Positions 7,550 through 13,473 of a DNA stretch of 13,473 nt are shown here, one piece after another. The DNA is taken from positions 1-13,473 of the forward strand of contig DLAP01000053.1 in the NCBI GenBank assembly GCA_002493965.1. The letters are read 5' to 3'. The notes under the pieces were generated by a model. That model did no database searches. It was not told where the DNA came from and saw only the letters and a program-made list of their open reading frames with translations. The translations under genes were made by a program, and so were the position numbers. Each line of letters starts with the position of its first letter. Within the stretch, counting starts at the first letter, position 1. This DNA is from Clostridiales bacterium UBA7044. GTDB lineage: Bacteria > Bacillota > Clostridia > Oscillospirales > Oscillospiraceae.

Positions 7550-7963
7550 TTAATACCGGGACTTGGAATGGAGCATTTCCCGCCAATCCAGGTCGCCCCG
7601 CTGGAGCCCCATAATGAGCATTTCCGCGCTGGCCAGGTTGGTGGCAATGGGAACATTGTGCTTGTCGCAGTGGCGGATGGTCTCTACCATCTGGCTGTCG
7701 TCCCAGGGGTCCGTGGTGTTGGGATCAGTGAAGAGAAGCACCAGGTCAATTTCATTATAAGCAATGCGGGCGTTGATCTGCTGATGGCCGCCCTGCTTGT
7801 GGGAGAGCAGTAAGGTAATGGGCAGACCGGTGCTGTCGGCAATCAGACGGCCGGTGGTAGCGGTGGCATACAGGCTGTGTTTCGTCAGCACGCTCTTGTA
7901 AGCGGTGCAGAACTGGACCATCAATTCCTTCTTCTTATCATGAGCCAAAAATGCGATATTCAC
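7550..7963 (-). CDS. Methylglyoxal-synthase-like protein with altered active site
   Basis: The fold and length (137 aa) match MgsA, which converts dihydroxyacetone phosphate to methylglyoxal. NIAFLAHDKKKELMVQF opens the protein, ATATTGRLI forms the phosphate-binding region and NVPIATNLASAEMLI closes the domain. GTG at 7963 is preferred because AGGAG (7977-7973) is nine bases upstream and MgsA proteins begin right there; an ATG at 7999 would add residues unlike the family. With E. coli numbering (offset 11), H19, D20 and D91 are kept (H8, D9, D80). The catalytic D71 of GGDQQ is H60 (GGHQQ), H98 is W87 and D101 is S90. Canonical activity is therefore doubtful. It could be a ligand-binding MGS-domain protein or a changed enzyme. 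In Clostridia, mgsA commonly lies near min/rodA genes, which fits the upstream minD. Confidence 0.8.
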   Translation of the reverse strand: MNIAFLAHDKKKELMVQFCTAYKSVLTKHSLYATATTGRLIADSTGLPITLLLSHKQGGHQQINARIAYNEIDLVLLFTDPNTTDPWDDSQMVETIRHCDKHNVPIATNLASAEMLIMGLQRGDLDWREMLHSKSRY

Positions 7964-8056
7964 AGCAATCACTCCTTTTTTCATGTATCGGGATGACATA
8001 TCGTTTTGGGAAGCGCTGAATCAATTGGCAAGAGCGGATGGCGAGAGATGTTGGCG

Positions 8057-8121
8057 CAATCGAAAGTTTGGAAAATGAGGGAATATTTTGTGTATTTCCC
8101 ATTTTTCAAACTGCACGATTG
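8057..8121. repeat. Long imperfect inverted repeat in the minD-mgsA spacer
   Basis: CAATCG (8057-8062) and AGTTTGGAAAATGAGGGAAT (8065-8084) face ATTTCCCATTTTTCAAACT (8094-8112) and CGATTG (8116-8121). The stem has one wobble, one bulge and a small internal loop. No U-tract follows on the minus strand, so it is not a standard terminator. It may be an mRNA stability or processing hairpin in the untranslated leader of the mgsA-like gene, or a small palindromic element. The surrounding 7964-8174 holds no gene. Confidence 0.6.
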
Positions 8122-8174
8122 GGGCAAAAGATCCGGCATCGGCCGCAGACGATGGATTCAGGATTTCCTATAGT

Positions 8175-8915
8175 TTAGCGGAAAATAATGGGTTCATGGA
8201 AGCCTTGGACACGGTTTGCGATCCTGCGAAAGCTCTTCGCGGCGGGGCTGCTCTGGGCGTATTGGAGCAGGGGACGTCCGAAGGAGGCGGACAGAGTCAC
8301 CTGAGGGTCTTCCGGCACAATGCCTGTCAGGGGGAGCCCGGCGGTGTCCATCACATCGTCAATGGTAAGGCGGACGGTTTTCAGCATATCCTTCCGGACC
8401 CGGTTGACGATCAGCCGGACATCCTGCTTGCCCATCAGCTCCAGCAGATCAGCCACTCTCGCGGCGTCCCGGATGGCAGCAGGACCGGCACCGGTGACGA
8501 GCAGGAACCGTTCCCCAGGAGTGGCAGCCAGACGGAAACCGGCGTCCACACCGGCAGGCGCGTCCAGGAAAATGAAGTCGAACATTCCCTTGGCCCGGCG
8601 GAGCATGGAGGAAAAAGACGGCAGATCAATGGACTCTGTGGCGCGGTTCATAGGGGCGGTGAGAAAAAACAGATTGGGATAGGCCGGGTGCCGGGGCGCG
8701 TCCTCCAGGCGGTAGTCCCCTTCGCACACATCCAGAAAAGAGAGAGCGCTGCTGTCGGAAAATCCCAGGGAGATATCCAGATTCCGAAGACCTACGTCAC
8801 AGTCAACGCACAGGATCCGGAGCCCCTGCTCGGCCAGGGCAGTGGCGATACCGGCACAGACGGAGGTTTTCCCGGTTCCGCCCTTGCCGGACAGGATCGC
8901 AAAGATTTCCCCCAA
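8175..8915 (-). CDS. minD: MinD-like septum-site ATPase
   Basis: This is a ParA/MinD-family P-loop ATPase (246 aa). The deviant Walker A motif SGKGGTGKTS (9-18) has the signature lysine before GG. VDCDVGLRNLDISLGF closely follows the MinD A' motif, and FIFLDAPAGVD is Walker B. MinD normally dimerises with ATP on the membrane and recruits MinC to block polar septation. Here the C-terminus (SFRRIANRVQGFHEPIIFR) lacks the usual basic amphipathic membrane helix, and neither minC nor minE is nearby. It may be an orphan MinD/FlhG-type paralogue. TTG at 8915 is chosen because GGGAGG (8930-8925) is nine bases upstream; the ATG at 8932 is out of frame. A strong promoter precedes it. The downstream mgsA-like gene, 211 bp away, may be cotranscribed. 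Confidence 0.83.
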   Translation of the reverse strand: MGEIFAILSGKGGTGKTSVCAGIATALAEQGLRILCVDCDVGLRNLDISLGFSDSSALSFLDVCEGDYRLEDAPRHPAYPNLFFLTAPMNRATESIDLPSFSSMLRRAKGMFDFIFLDAPAGVDAGFRLAATPGERFLLVTGAGPAAIRDAARVADLLELMGKQDVRLIVNRVRKDMLKTVRLTIDDVMDTAGLPLTGIVPEDPQVTLSASFGRPLLQYAQSSPAAKSFRRIANRVQGFHEPIIFR

Positions 8916-8947
8916 AGGCAGTCGCCTCCCATGACATAGTTTTTACT

Positions 8948-8976
8948 ATTATAAAGGAATTTTCACCAAAATGCAA
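8948..8976 (-). promoter_or_regulatory. Sigma-A promoter of minD
   Basis: On the minus strand TTGCAT (8976-8971) and TATAAT (8953-8948) are separated by exactly 17 bases, giving a leader of about 25 nt to the TTG start. The divergent pta promoter lies 120 bp away, and the region between holds no gene. Confidence 0.82.
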
Positions 8977-9094
8977 GAGATATTTCCTGCTTTTTGAAAT
9001 AATATTTAGCACAATCCCCAAAAGCGGGGAAAGGATCCCTGCTGGATGAAAAGCGGCGTTTTCCGCAAAATCTTGGGAAACCCGGAAAAAAGGG

Positions 9095-9123
9095 TTGCGC
9101 CGGGAAAAAATCTGCGGTATAAT
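9095..9123 (+). promoter_or_regulatory. Sigma-A promoter of pta
   Basis: TTGCGC (9095-9100) and a perfect TATAAT (9118-9123) are 17 bases apart, about 50 bp before the pta start. The near-consensus -10 fits a highly expressed gene. Confidence 0.85.
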
Positions 9124-9173
9124 CATTCTGTAAAAAAACGGGTATACACCCGATAAATGGAGGAATGATTCCC

Positions 9174-10172
9174 ATGTTTGACGCTATGATCGAAACACTG
9201 AAGGCAAATCCCCGGAAGATTGTCTTTACCGAGGGCCATGATGCCCGTATTCTGGAAGCGACTTCCCGCCTGGTGGAGGGCGGTTTCTTGACTCCCATCC
9301 TCATCGGCAACGTGGAGGAAGTGAAGGCCAATGCTGCAAAGGGCGGCTTCAACATTGAGGGCGTGGAAATCCTGGATCCTGCTACCTATGAGGGTATGGA
9401 CGAGATGGTTGCCAAGATGGTAGAACTGCGCAAGGGCAAGATGACCGAGGAAGACTGCCGCAAGGCTCTGAGTAAGGGCAACTACTTCGGCACCATGCTG
9501 GTGAAGATGGGCTATGCCGACTCTCTGCTGGGCGGCGCCACCTACTCCACCGCCGACACCGTCCGTCCTGCTCTGCAGATCGTGAAGACCAAGAAGGGCG
9601 CTCATCTGGTGTCCTCCTGCTTCATCCTGGTCCGGGGCGAAGAGAAGCTGGCTATGGGCGACTGCGCCATCAACCTGAGCTATGAGGACAGCGTGGATAA
9701 GGAGGGCAACGTGACCCTGACTGCTGCCCAGAAGCTGGCGGAGGTTGCCATTGAGACCGCCAAGACTGCCAAGGTCTTCGGCATCGATCCCAAGGTCGCC
9801 ATGCTGAGCTTCTCCACCAACGGTTCCGGCAAGGGCGGCACCGTGAAGCTGAGCCACGACGCCACCGCTGTTGCCAAGGAAATGGCCCCCGAGTTGGCTA
9901 TCGACGGCGAGATGCAGTTTGACGCTGCCGTTGCTCCCGAGGTCGGTCAGCTCAAGTTCCCCGGCTCTCCCGTAGCGGGCTATGCCAACACCTTCATCTT
10001 CCCCACCATCGAGGCTGGCAACATCGGCTACAAGATCGCTCAGCGGCTGGGCGGGTATGAAGCCTACGGCCCCATTCTCCAGGGTTTGGCAGCGCCTATC
10101 AATGACTTGTCCCGTGGCTGCAACGCCGACGAGGTCTACAAGATGGCCATTATCACCGCTGCGCTGGTGTAA
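9174..10172 (+). CDS. pta: Phosphate acetyltransferase
   Basis: Pta transfers the acetyl group between CoA and phosphate, giving acetyl phosphate for ATP production by acetate kinase (AckA). At 332 aa it is the short, single-domain Firmicute form. The family motifs are SFSTNGSGKG (212-221, CoA site), the APEVGQLKFPGSPVAG block (254-269), FIFPTIEAGNIGYK (274-287) and GPILQGLAAPINDLSRGC (299-316). ATG at 9174 is preferred to the in-frame ATG at 9165, because GGAGG (9159-9163) sits ten bases before the former but only one before the latter. Codon use is strongly biased to C-ending codons, typical of high expression in this genome. ackA is not adjacent. A phosphotransbutyrylase (Ptb) is the main alternative for this superfamily, but the length and motifs favour Pta. 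Confidence 0.93.
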   Translation: MFDAMIETLKANPRKIVFTEGHDARILEATSRLVEGGFLTPILIGNVEEVKANAAKGGFNIEGVEILDPATYEGMDEMVAKMVELRKGKMTEEDCRKALSKGNYFGTMLVKMGYADSLLGGATYSTADTVRPALQIVKTKKGAHLVSSCFILVRGEEKLAMGDCAINLSYEDSVDKEGNVTLTAAQKLAEVAIETAKTAKVFGIDPKVAMLSFSTNGSGKGGTVKLSHDATAVAKEMAPELAIDGEMQFDAAVAPEVGQLKFPGSPVAGYANTFIFPTIEAGNIGYKIAQRLGGYEAYGPILQGLAAPINDLSRGCNADEVYKMAIITAALV

Positions 10173-10186
10173 GGTATTGGATGACG

Positions 10187-10220
10187 AAGCCCCACCTCTT
10201 CCTACGGAGAGGTGGGGCTT
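10187..10220. other. Hairpin 1 after pta, 13-bp stem without U-tract
   Basis: AAGCCCCACCTCT (10187-10199) pairs perfectly with AGAGGTGGGGCTT (10208-10220) across an 8-base loop, starting 14 bases after the pta stop. GAAAG follows, not a run of T, so it is better read as a 3'-end stabiliser or palindromic unit than as a classical terminator. Confidence 0.75.
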
Positions 10221-10262
10221 GAAAGATAAAGGCGGGTTTGTATCCGTTTAGCACATACAAAC

Positions 10263-10292
10263 GGCAGGCCTAAAACACGAGGCCTGCCATTT
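10263..10292 (+). terminator. Hairpin 2 after pta, probable terminator
   Basis: GGCAGGCC (10263-10270) pairs with GGCCTGCC (10281-10288) across a 10-base loop, followed by ATTTT. The stem is all G and C and the U-tract is short. Confidence 0.65.
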
Positions 10293-10301
10293 TGGGTGCT
10301 A

Positions 10302-10335
10302 CTGGGCGATTATTCTGCGCTTACAATATATGTAC
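10302..10335. repeat. Diverged 34-bp direct repeat, copy B
   Basis: This is the partner of 1-34 (27 of 34 identical, same orientation), located between hairpins 2 and 3. No coding sequence is attached. It may be a solo end of an old mobile element. Confidence 0.55.
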
Positions 10336-10342
10336 AAAAATC

Positions 10343-10379
10343 ATACTCCCAGCCGAGATTTTTCGGCTGGGAGTATTTT
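10343..10379. terminator. Bidirectional terminator between pta and the membrane-protein gene
   Basis: A perfect 14-bp stem ATACTCCCAGCCGA (10343-10356) pairs with TCGGCTGGGAGTAT (10363-10376), followed by TTT. On the minus strand it is followed by TGATTTTTG. It separates pta from the convergent cassette. Confidence 0.85.
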
Positions 10380-10434
10380 CGCCTACCAAGATACTAGAGA
10401 GGGATGTGGCCCGCCGCTTATCTTGACAGTATGA

Positions 10435-10800
10435 CTAAAGATGCATACTCAGCAAATAGTGAAAGAGCAAAAACAATGCGCTTACGCCAACAGCCATAAA
10501 GCAATAGCGAATTGGAATTAAGTTGAATAGCCCGCAGAATAACGAAGAAACCAACATTCCTAATGGCATCCACGCTGATGCCGATGTAGTACCCCTCTGA
10601 GTTTTCCTTTTTATAAGAAATTGTAAAGAATATCCGAAAATCAGGAAAAGAAAAATACCGCATAGCGTTATTTTTTGGTCGATTCTGTTTGAAGCTGGGA
10701 TTATCACAAGATATGCTACAGGGAGTAAAAGTCCGACAAAAAAGTCGAATATTCCGTCAAGCGGAAAAGAACGTTTGATCCACAGATTTACCTTTTTCAT
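10435..10800 (-). CDS. Small membrane protein of unknown function, four helices
   Basis: I do not recognise this 121-aa protein. Four hydrophobic segments are visible: about residues 16-37 (GIFDFFVGLLLPVAYLVIIP), 43-63, 76-97 and 98-118. A basic loop KRKTQRG lies between helices 2 and 3, and the N-terminus is basic (MKKVNLWIKR). The start ATG at 10800 has AAAGGA about seven bases upstream. It begins 23 bp after the cysteine-containing ORF and runs in the same direction as the XRE regulator, so the three probably form one transcript. The segment is more AT-rich than the flanking metabolic genes, suggesting acquisition. Roles such as immunity or transport for the upstream protein are only speculation. 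Confidence 0.72.
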   Translation of the reverse strand: MKKVNLWIKRSFPLDGIFDFFVGLLLPVAYLVIIPASNRIDQKITLCGIFLFLIFGYSLQFLIKRKTQRGTTSASAWMPLGMLVSSLFCGLFNLIPIRYCFMAVGVSALFLLFHYLLSMHL

Positions 10801-10823
10801 GGAAAAATCCTTTCACATGTGGA

Positions 10824-11273
10824 TCAAAGAATAACTTGAGAGCATTTCCATTGTGCATTTACGACTTGTCTTGCCCCAGTTGATGTGATGTTGTAACATA
10901 CGATATAGGTATGGAAGCAGTTCTGCGACTGATTCAACGAATAATCGTGAACGAAGTATTTGTATTCAGTGATATCGACATATTCGCAGGGCGTACCACT
11001 ATGCATTATGCTATATATAGTAGTTGCAGCAACCATGACACCAGCATATGGTTCCAGAAGATCAAAAGAAGCTAACAGATAAGTTGCTAGCGATGATGCG
11101 CTCATAGAGCCTATAGCGGTAACTCGTGTATCTATCGTACCAGACGTAGTTGCAACTAATTCATGGGGCAAAGTTGAACCGCAAACTTGGTAAACGATAC
11201 GGCCATTTTCGGGGGTATTGTGACCGTTGCTGTCCAAAAAACTAATACCATTTTGCACAACAGCAAAGAACAT
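10824..11273 (-). CDS. Unrecognised protein, cysteine-containing, frame overlaps the XRE gene
   Basis: I do not recognise this ORF of up to 149 codons. It is polar and rich in Ser, Thr, Tyr and Asn, with five cysteines including the spaced NCFHTYIVCYN and QWKCSQ near the end. This composition is typical of exported proteins, but no signal peptide is present. The ATG at 11273 has no ribosome site and lies inside the XRE gene, with a 118-base overlap. The frame stays open upstream to a TGA just after the DNA-binding part of the regulator. Options are a true gene with a later start, a frameshifted fusion, or decay. In the XRE frame the overlapping DNA encodes a hydrophobic run (VQIILCSLLLCKMVLVFW), which might once have been its signal peptide. 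The membrane-protein gene follows after 23 bp. Confidence 0.5.
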   Translation of the reverse strand: MFFAVVQNGISFLDSNGHNTPENGRIVYQVCGSTLPHELVATTSGTIDTRVTAIGSMSASSLATYLLASFDLLEPYAGVMVAATTIYSIMHSGTPCEYVDITEYKYFVHDYSLNQSQNCFHTYIVCYNITSTGARQVVNAQWKCSQVIL

Positions 11274-11509
11274 AGAATAATCTGCACTTTCGCACTTTTT
11301 AAGGACTCCGTTGCATTGTCACTGAGCAGGTAGTCAACCGACACGCTGTATAGCTCGCTCAATACTCTCAGGTTATCCGTAGTGGGGACTGCCGCACCGA
11401 CTTCCCATCGGGATACGGCCTGGCGGGATACGTTCAACGTTTCCGCCAGATTCTGCTGTGTCAGTCCCTTCTGCTTTCTCAGAGACGCAAGCTTTTCGGG
11501 TAAGCTCAT
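11156..11509 (-). CDS. XRE-family transcriptional regulator with abnormal C-terminus
   Basis: A helix-turn-helix of the Cro/CI (XRE) type fills the first 60 residues: LASLRKQKGLTQQNLAETLN, VSRQAVSRWEVG, then VPTTDNLRVLSELYSVSVDYLL. Such proteins usually repress their own operon. ATG at 11509 (117 aa) is preferred over 11527, because GGAGG (11525-11521) precedes the former at 11 bases and the latter has no ribosome site. After residue 65 the sequence turns into a hydrophobic stretch and ends in MAVSFTKFAVQLCPMN, which looks like out-of-frame translation of the next ORF. A frameshift or deletion near 11273-11310 may have removed the natural sensor domain. The DNA-binding half looks intact. The cassette with two small proteins resembles a self-regulated accessory locus. 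Confidence 0.78.
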   Translation of the reverse strand: MSLPEKLASLRKQKGLTQQNLAETLNVSRQAVSRWEVGAAVPTTDNLRVLSELYSVSVDYLLSDNATESLKSAKVQIILCSLLLCKMVLVFWTATVTIPPKMAVSFTKFAVQLCPMN

Positions 11510-11526
11510 TTTATCTTCTGCCTCCA

Positions 11527-11591
11527 TTTATAATCAAAATCACAGGAAAAGTAAACCGCAAGCAGTTTACATTTCGGCAACCTGTGGTTGC
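11527..11591 (-). promoter_or_regulatory. Putative promoter and operator of the XRE cassette
   Basis: On the minus strand TTTACT (11555-11550) and TATAAA (11532-11527) are 17 bases apart. The -35 overlaps a dyad GTAAAC (11551-11556) / GTTTAC (11565-11570). A second dyad GCAACC (11577-11582) / GGTTGC (11586-11591) lies just upstream. Dyads over and beside a -35 fit autorepression by the XRE protein, but this is inference. Confidence 0.42.
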
Positions 11592-11661
11592 TTTTCCGCT
11601 TTTTGATGGGAATGACCCCTGAACCCGCCCTGTGAGCAAGCCGGAATATCCTATATGAAGA

Positions 11662-11688
11662 GAGGCAGGATCCAATCGATCCTGCCTC
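11662..11688 (-). terminator. Probable terminator of pfp
   Basis: A perfect 11-bp stem GAGGCAGGATC (11662-11672) pairs with GATCCTGCCTC (11678-11688) around a 5-base loop, 21 bp after the pfp stop. The minus-strand tail is TCTTCATAT, so the U-tract is poor. Confidence 0.6.
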
Positions 11689-11709
11689 CAAAATTCTTAT
11701 GAGAAGACC

Positions 11710-12954
11710 TTACTTCGCGAAGATCCGCTTCAGCTTCACAAACCGGGGCAGGCCGTCTTCCTTGACCATGCCGGTCTCACCCTGGATCAGCGGCATGCAG
11801 TAATCCAGGAAGCCCTGGTTCACGCCGTTGCCAGCCTCGTTAATCCACTCCAGAGGCACCTTCTTCTCGGTGTTGGCAACCAGCGTCAGATCGAACAGTT
11901 CGGGCTCGCACTTGTAGCCGTTTTCGTCCCGGGTGCACTTGAAGCCAACCATCTTGTCGGTGATACCGGCCACGGCGGATTCCACGGCCACCTTACCGGA
12001 CATGAAGGACTCGGCAATGTCAGTGCCGGAGGCGCAGTGCGCGGCGCAGCGCTGCAGCAGGCTCAGCTCGATGGGACGGACCTTACAGCCCAGCTCGTTT
12101 TTGATGATGTCCGTCAGACGGGCAGCCAGACCGCCCAGCTGAGCGTGGCCGAAGCCGTCAGTGCCGGAGGTCTTAGCCTCGGACACAAAGGTGCCGTCGG
12201 CGTAGTGAATGCCCTCGGAAACGGCAACCAGGCAGTTCTTCTTCTCATTCCAGACCCGCTTGACATCGGCAATGAACTGATCCATGCTGAAGTCCCGCTC
12301 GGGCAGGTAGATGAGGTCCGGACCGTCGCCCTTGACACCTGCGCAGGCGGCAGCGGCAGTCAGCCAGCCGGCATGACGACCCATGCACTCCACCACTGTT
12401 ACCATGCCGGTGTCATACACCTGGCTGTCCCGGGAGACTTCCATGAAGGAGGTGGCAATGTACTTTGCGGCGGAGGCGAAGCCGGGGCAGTGGTCGGTAC
12501 CGGCCAGGTCGTTGTCAATGGTCTTGGGTACGCCCATAACACGGCACTCGTAGCCAACCTTGTTCATGTACTTGCTGATCTTGTTGCAGGTGTCCATGGA
12601 GTCATTGCCGCCGTTGTAGAAGAAGTAGCGGACATTGTACTTCTTGAAGATCTCCAGGATCCGCTTGTAATCGGTGTCGTCCACGTCGGGATCGGCAATC
12701 TTATACCGGCAGGAGCCCAGGGCGGAGGAGGGGGTGTAGAGCATACGCTCCAGTTCTGCGGGATCTTCCTCATCCATGATCATGAGCTGATCATTCAGTA
12801 CACCCTTGATGCCGTGGAAGGCACCATAGACGGTGGTGATATTTTCGTTCTCCAGGCCGGTCTTGATGACACCGTAGGCAGAGCAGTTGATGACGGAAGA
12901 AGGGCCGCCGGACTGACCAATAATCAGAGAACCGACAAGAGTCTTTTCGGACAT
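11710..12954 (-). CDS. pfp: Pyrophosphate-dependent 6-phosphofructokinase
   Basis: This enzyme phosphorylates fructose 6-phosphate to the 1,6-bisphosphate using PPi reversibly, a common clostridial replacement for ATP-PFK. It has 414 aa from the ATG at 12954, which has GGAGGT (12967-12962) seven bases upstream; an ATG at 12969 lies before that site and is rejected. Motifs are GQSGGP (13-18), GGNDSMDT (115-122), PKTIDNDL (143-150) and MGRHAGWL (191-198). The Asp in GGNDS at the position of E. coli Gly104, and the Lys in PKTIDND, mark PPi use. Asn where most PFKs have a Mg-binding Asp is notable, though I recall GGNDS in other clostridial PPi enzymes. It is divergent from fba, the next glycolytic step, with its own strong promoter. 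Confidence 0.92.
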   Translation of the reverse strand: MSEKTLVGSLIIGQSGGPSSVINCSAYGVIKTGLENENITTVYGAFHGIKGVLNDQLMIMDEEDPAELERMLYTPSSALGSCRYKIADPDVDDTDYKRILEIFKKYNVRYFFYNGGNDSMDTCNKISKYMNKVGYECRVMGVPKTIDNDLAGTDHCPGFASAAKYIATSFMEVSRDSQVYDTGMVTVVECMGRHAGWLTAAAACAGVKGDGPDLIYLPERDFSMDQFIADVKRVWNEKKNCLVAVSEGIHYADGTFVSEAKTSGTDGFGHAQLGGLAARLTDIIKNELGCKVRPIELSLLQRCAAHCASGTDIAESFMSGKVAVESAVAGITDKMVGFKCTRDENGYKCEPELFDLTLVANTEKKVPLEWINEAGNGVNQGFLDYCMPLIQGETGMVKEDGLPRFVKLKRIFAK

Positions 12955-13031
12955 GGGTATTACCTCCAATAAATATTAGATATTTTTATACGGATTTGTG
13001 GGACTTGCCAAAACAAACCCTATCAAATCAA

Positions 13032-13060
13032 ATTATAGCACGTTTCCGGGGAAATGGCAA
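13032..13060 (-). promoter_or_regulatory. Sigma-A promoter of pfp
   Basis: On the minus strand TTGCCA (13060-13055) and TATAAT (13037-13032) are 17 bases apart, giving a leader of about 70 nt before the pfp start. Confidence 0.85.
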
Positions 13061-13069
13061 ATATTATTA

Positions 13070-13097
13070 TTGAAATTAAAGAAAAATGTGCTATAAT
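13070..13097 (+). promoter_or_regulatory. Sigma-A promoter of fba
   Basis: TTGAAA (13070-13075) and TATAAT (13092-13097) have a 16-base spacer. Its -35 is only nine bases from the -35 of the divergent pfp promoter, so the two may share regulation or compete for polymerase. Confidence 0.8.
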
Positions 13098-13152
13098 AGT
13101 CTCATCCAAAAAGCGGGCTTTCCGCCTGCTATTTAAGAAAGGATTGATACCA

Positions 13153-13473
13153 ATGGCTCTTGTTACTTCTACTGAGATGTTCAAGAAGGCTTACGACGGC
13201 GGCTACGCCATCGGCGCTTTCAACGTCAACAACATGGAAATCGTGCAGGGCATCACCGAGGCCTGCCGCGAGGAGAAGGCTCCTGTCATTCTGCAGGTTT
13301 CCAAGGGCGCCCGTGCCTATGCCAACCATACTTACCTGGTGAAGCTGGTTGAGGCTGCTGTCATCGAGTGCCCCGAAATCCCCATCGTTCTGCATCTGGA
13401 CCACGGCCCCGACTTTGAGACCTGCAAGTCCTGCATTGACGGCGGCTTTACCTCCGTTATGATCGACGCTTCC
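13153..13473 (+). CDS. fba: Class II fructose-bisphosphate aldolase, 5' part
   Basis: The first 107 codons of a zinc-dependent aldolase that splits fructose 1,6-bisphosphate into glyceraldehyde 3-phosphate and dihydroxyacetone phosphate. The N-terminus has the family patterns GGYAIGAFNVNNMEIVQGI and APVILQVSKGARAYA. LHLDHGPDFE carries the catalytic Asp and first zinc-ligand His, and GGFTSVMIDAS matches the conserved strand after it. ATG at 13153 has AAAGGA (13138-13143) nine bases upstream. Codon use is strongly biased, as in pta, so the gene is probably highly expressed. The window ends inside the gene; nothing suggests truncation. It is divergent from pfp and continues the same pathway. Confidence 0.93.
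   Translation, partial: MALVTSTEMFKKAYDGGYAIGAFNVNNMEIVQGITEACREEKAPVILQVSKGARAYANHTYLVKLVEAAVIECPEIPIVLHLDHGPDFETCKSCIDGGFTSVMIDAS

Noticed and set aside
7550..7999. ATG start at 7999 for the mgsA-like gene
   Set aside because: It adds 12 residues unlike the family and has no ribosome site; GTG at 7963 has a strong one.
1..10335. The 34-bp repeats as attL/attR of one 10.3-kb mobile island
   Set aside because: The interval would contain core genes hisS, minD and pta, and the recombinase's likely site is at the sigK junction instead.
12037..12972. Long plus-strand ORF (311 codons) opposite pfp
   Set aside because: Repetitive Gly/Val/Asp-rich translation with no motifs; it mirrors the codon bias of the real minus-strand gene.
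1..13473. tRNA, rRNA or CRISPR arrays
   Set aside because: I looked for cloverleaf landmarks and regularly spaced repeats on both strands and saw none.

Overview
The window looks like chromosome from a spore-forming Clostridia member, most likely a gut Oscillospirales/Oscillospiraceae-type Firmicute. The grounds are strong GGAGG-type ribosome sites, TTGNNN-17-TATAAT promoters, a PPi-type phosphofructokinase paired with class II aldolase, a MinD-like ATPase, and above all the 3' part of the mother-cell sporulation sigma factor gene sigK. The genus cannot be fixed from sequence alone.

Layout. (1) 1-3530: the end of a surface-glycan locus that is visibly more AT-rich than the rest. It holds a 5'-truncated WbpE-like sugar aminotransferase, a UDP-sugar dehydrogenase and a Wzx/MATE-like flippase, closed by three 16-bp tandem repeats. 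(2) 3531-3921: an intergenic stretch with no gene I can defend. (3) 3922-6058: a 594-aa large serine recombinase whose stop codon lies inside an AATGA pentamer. That pentamer is exactly where a start-less sigK 3' fragment (regions 2.4 to 4.2) begins. This is the architecture of a sigK intervening (skin) element: the recombinase would excise the DNA to its left in the mother cell and rebuild sigK. The sigK 5' half is not in the window, so if the element is intact it extends beyond the left edge and the glycan genes are its cargo. (4) 6109-8915, minus strand: minD-like ATPase, a methylglyoxal-synthase-like gene with altered catalytic residues, and hisS. (5) 9174-10376: pta with its own promoter, followed by three hairpins. 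(6) 10435-11509, minus strand: a small cassette of XRE regulator, a cysteine-containing protein of unknown function in an overlapping frame, and a four-helix membrane protein. (7) 11710-13473: divergent pfp (PPi-phosphofructokinase) and fba (aldolase, cut by the window end), with back-to-back promoters.

How the parts work together. The central system is developmental DNA rearrangement, a recombinase controlling assembly of a late sporulation sigma factor. The right half is central carbon metabolism: Pfp and Fba are successive glycolytic steps, and Pta makes acetyl phosphate. A diverged 34-bp direct repeat links the truncated aminotransferase at the left edge with the spacer downstream of pta, and may mark an old mobile-element end.
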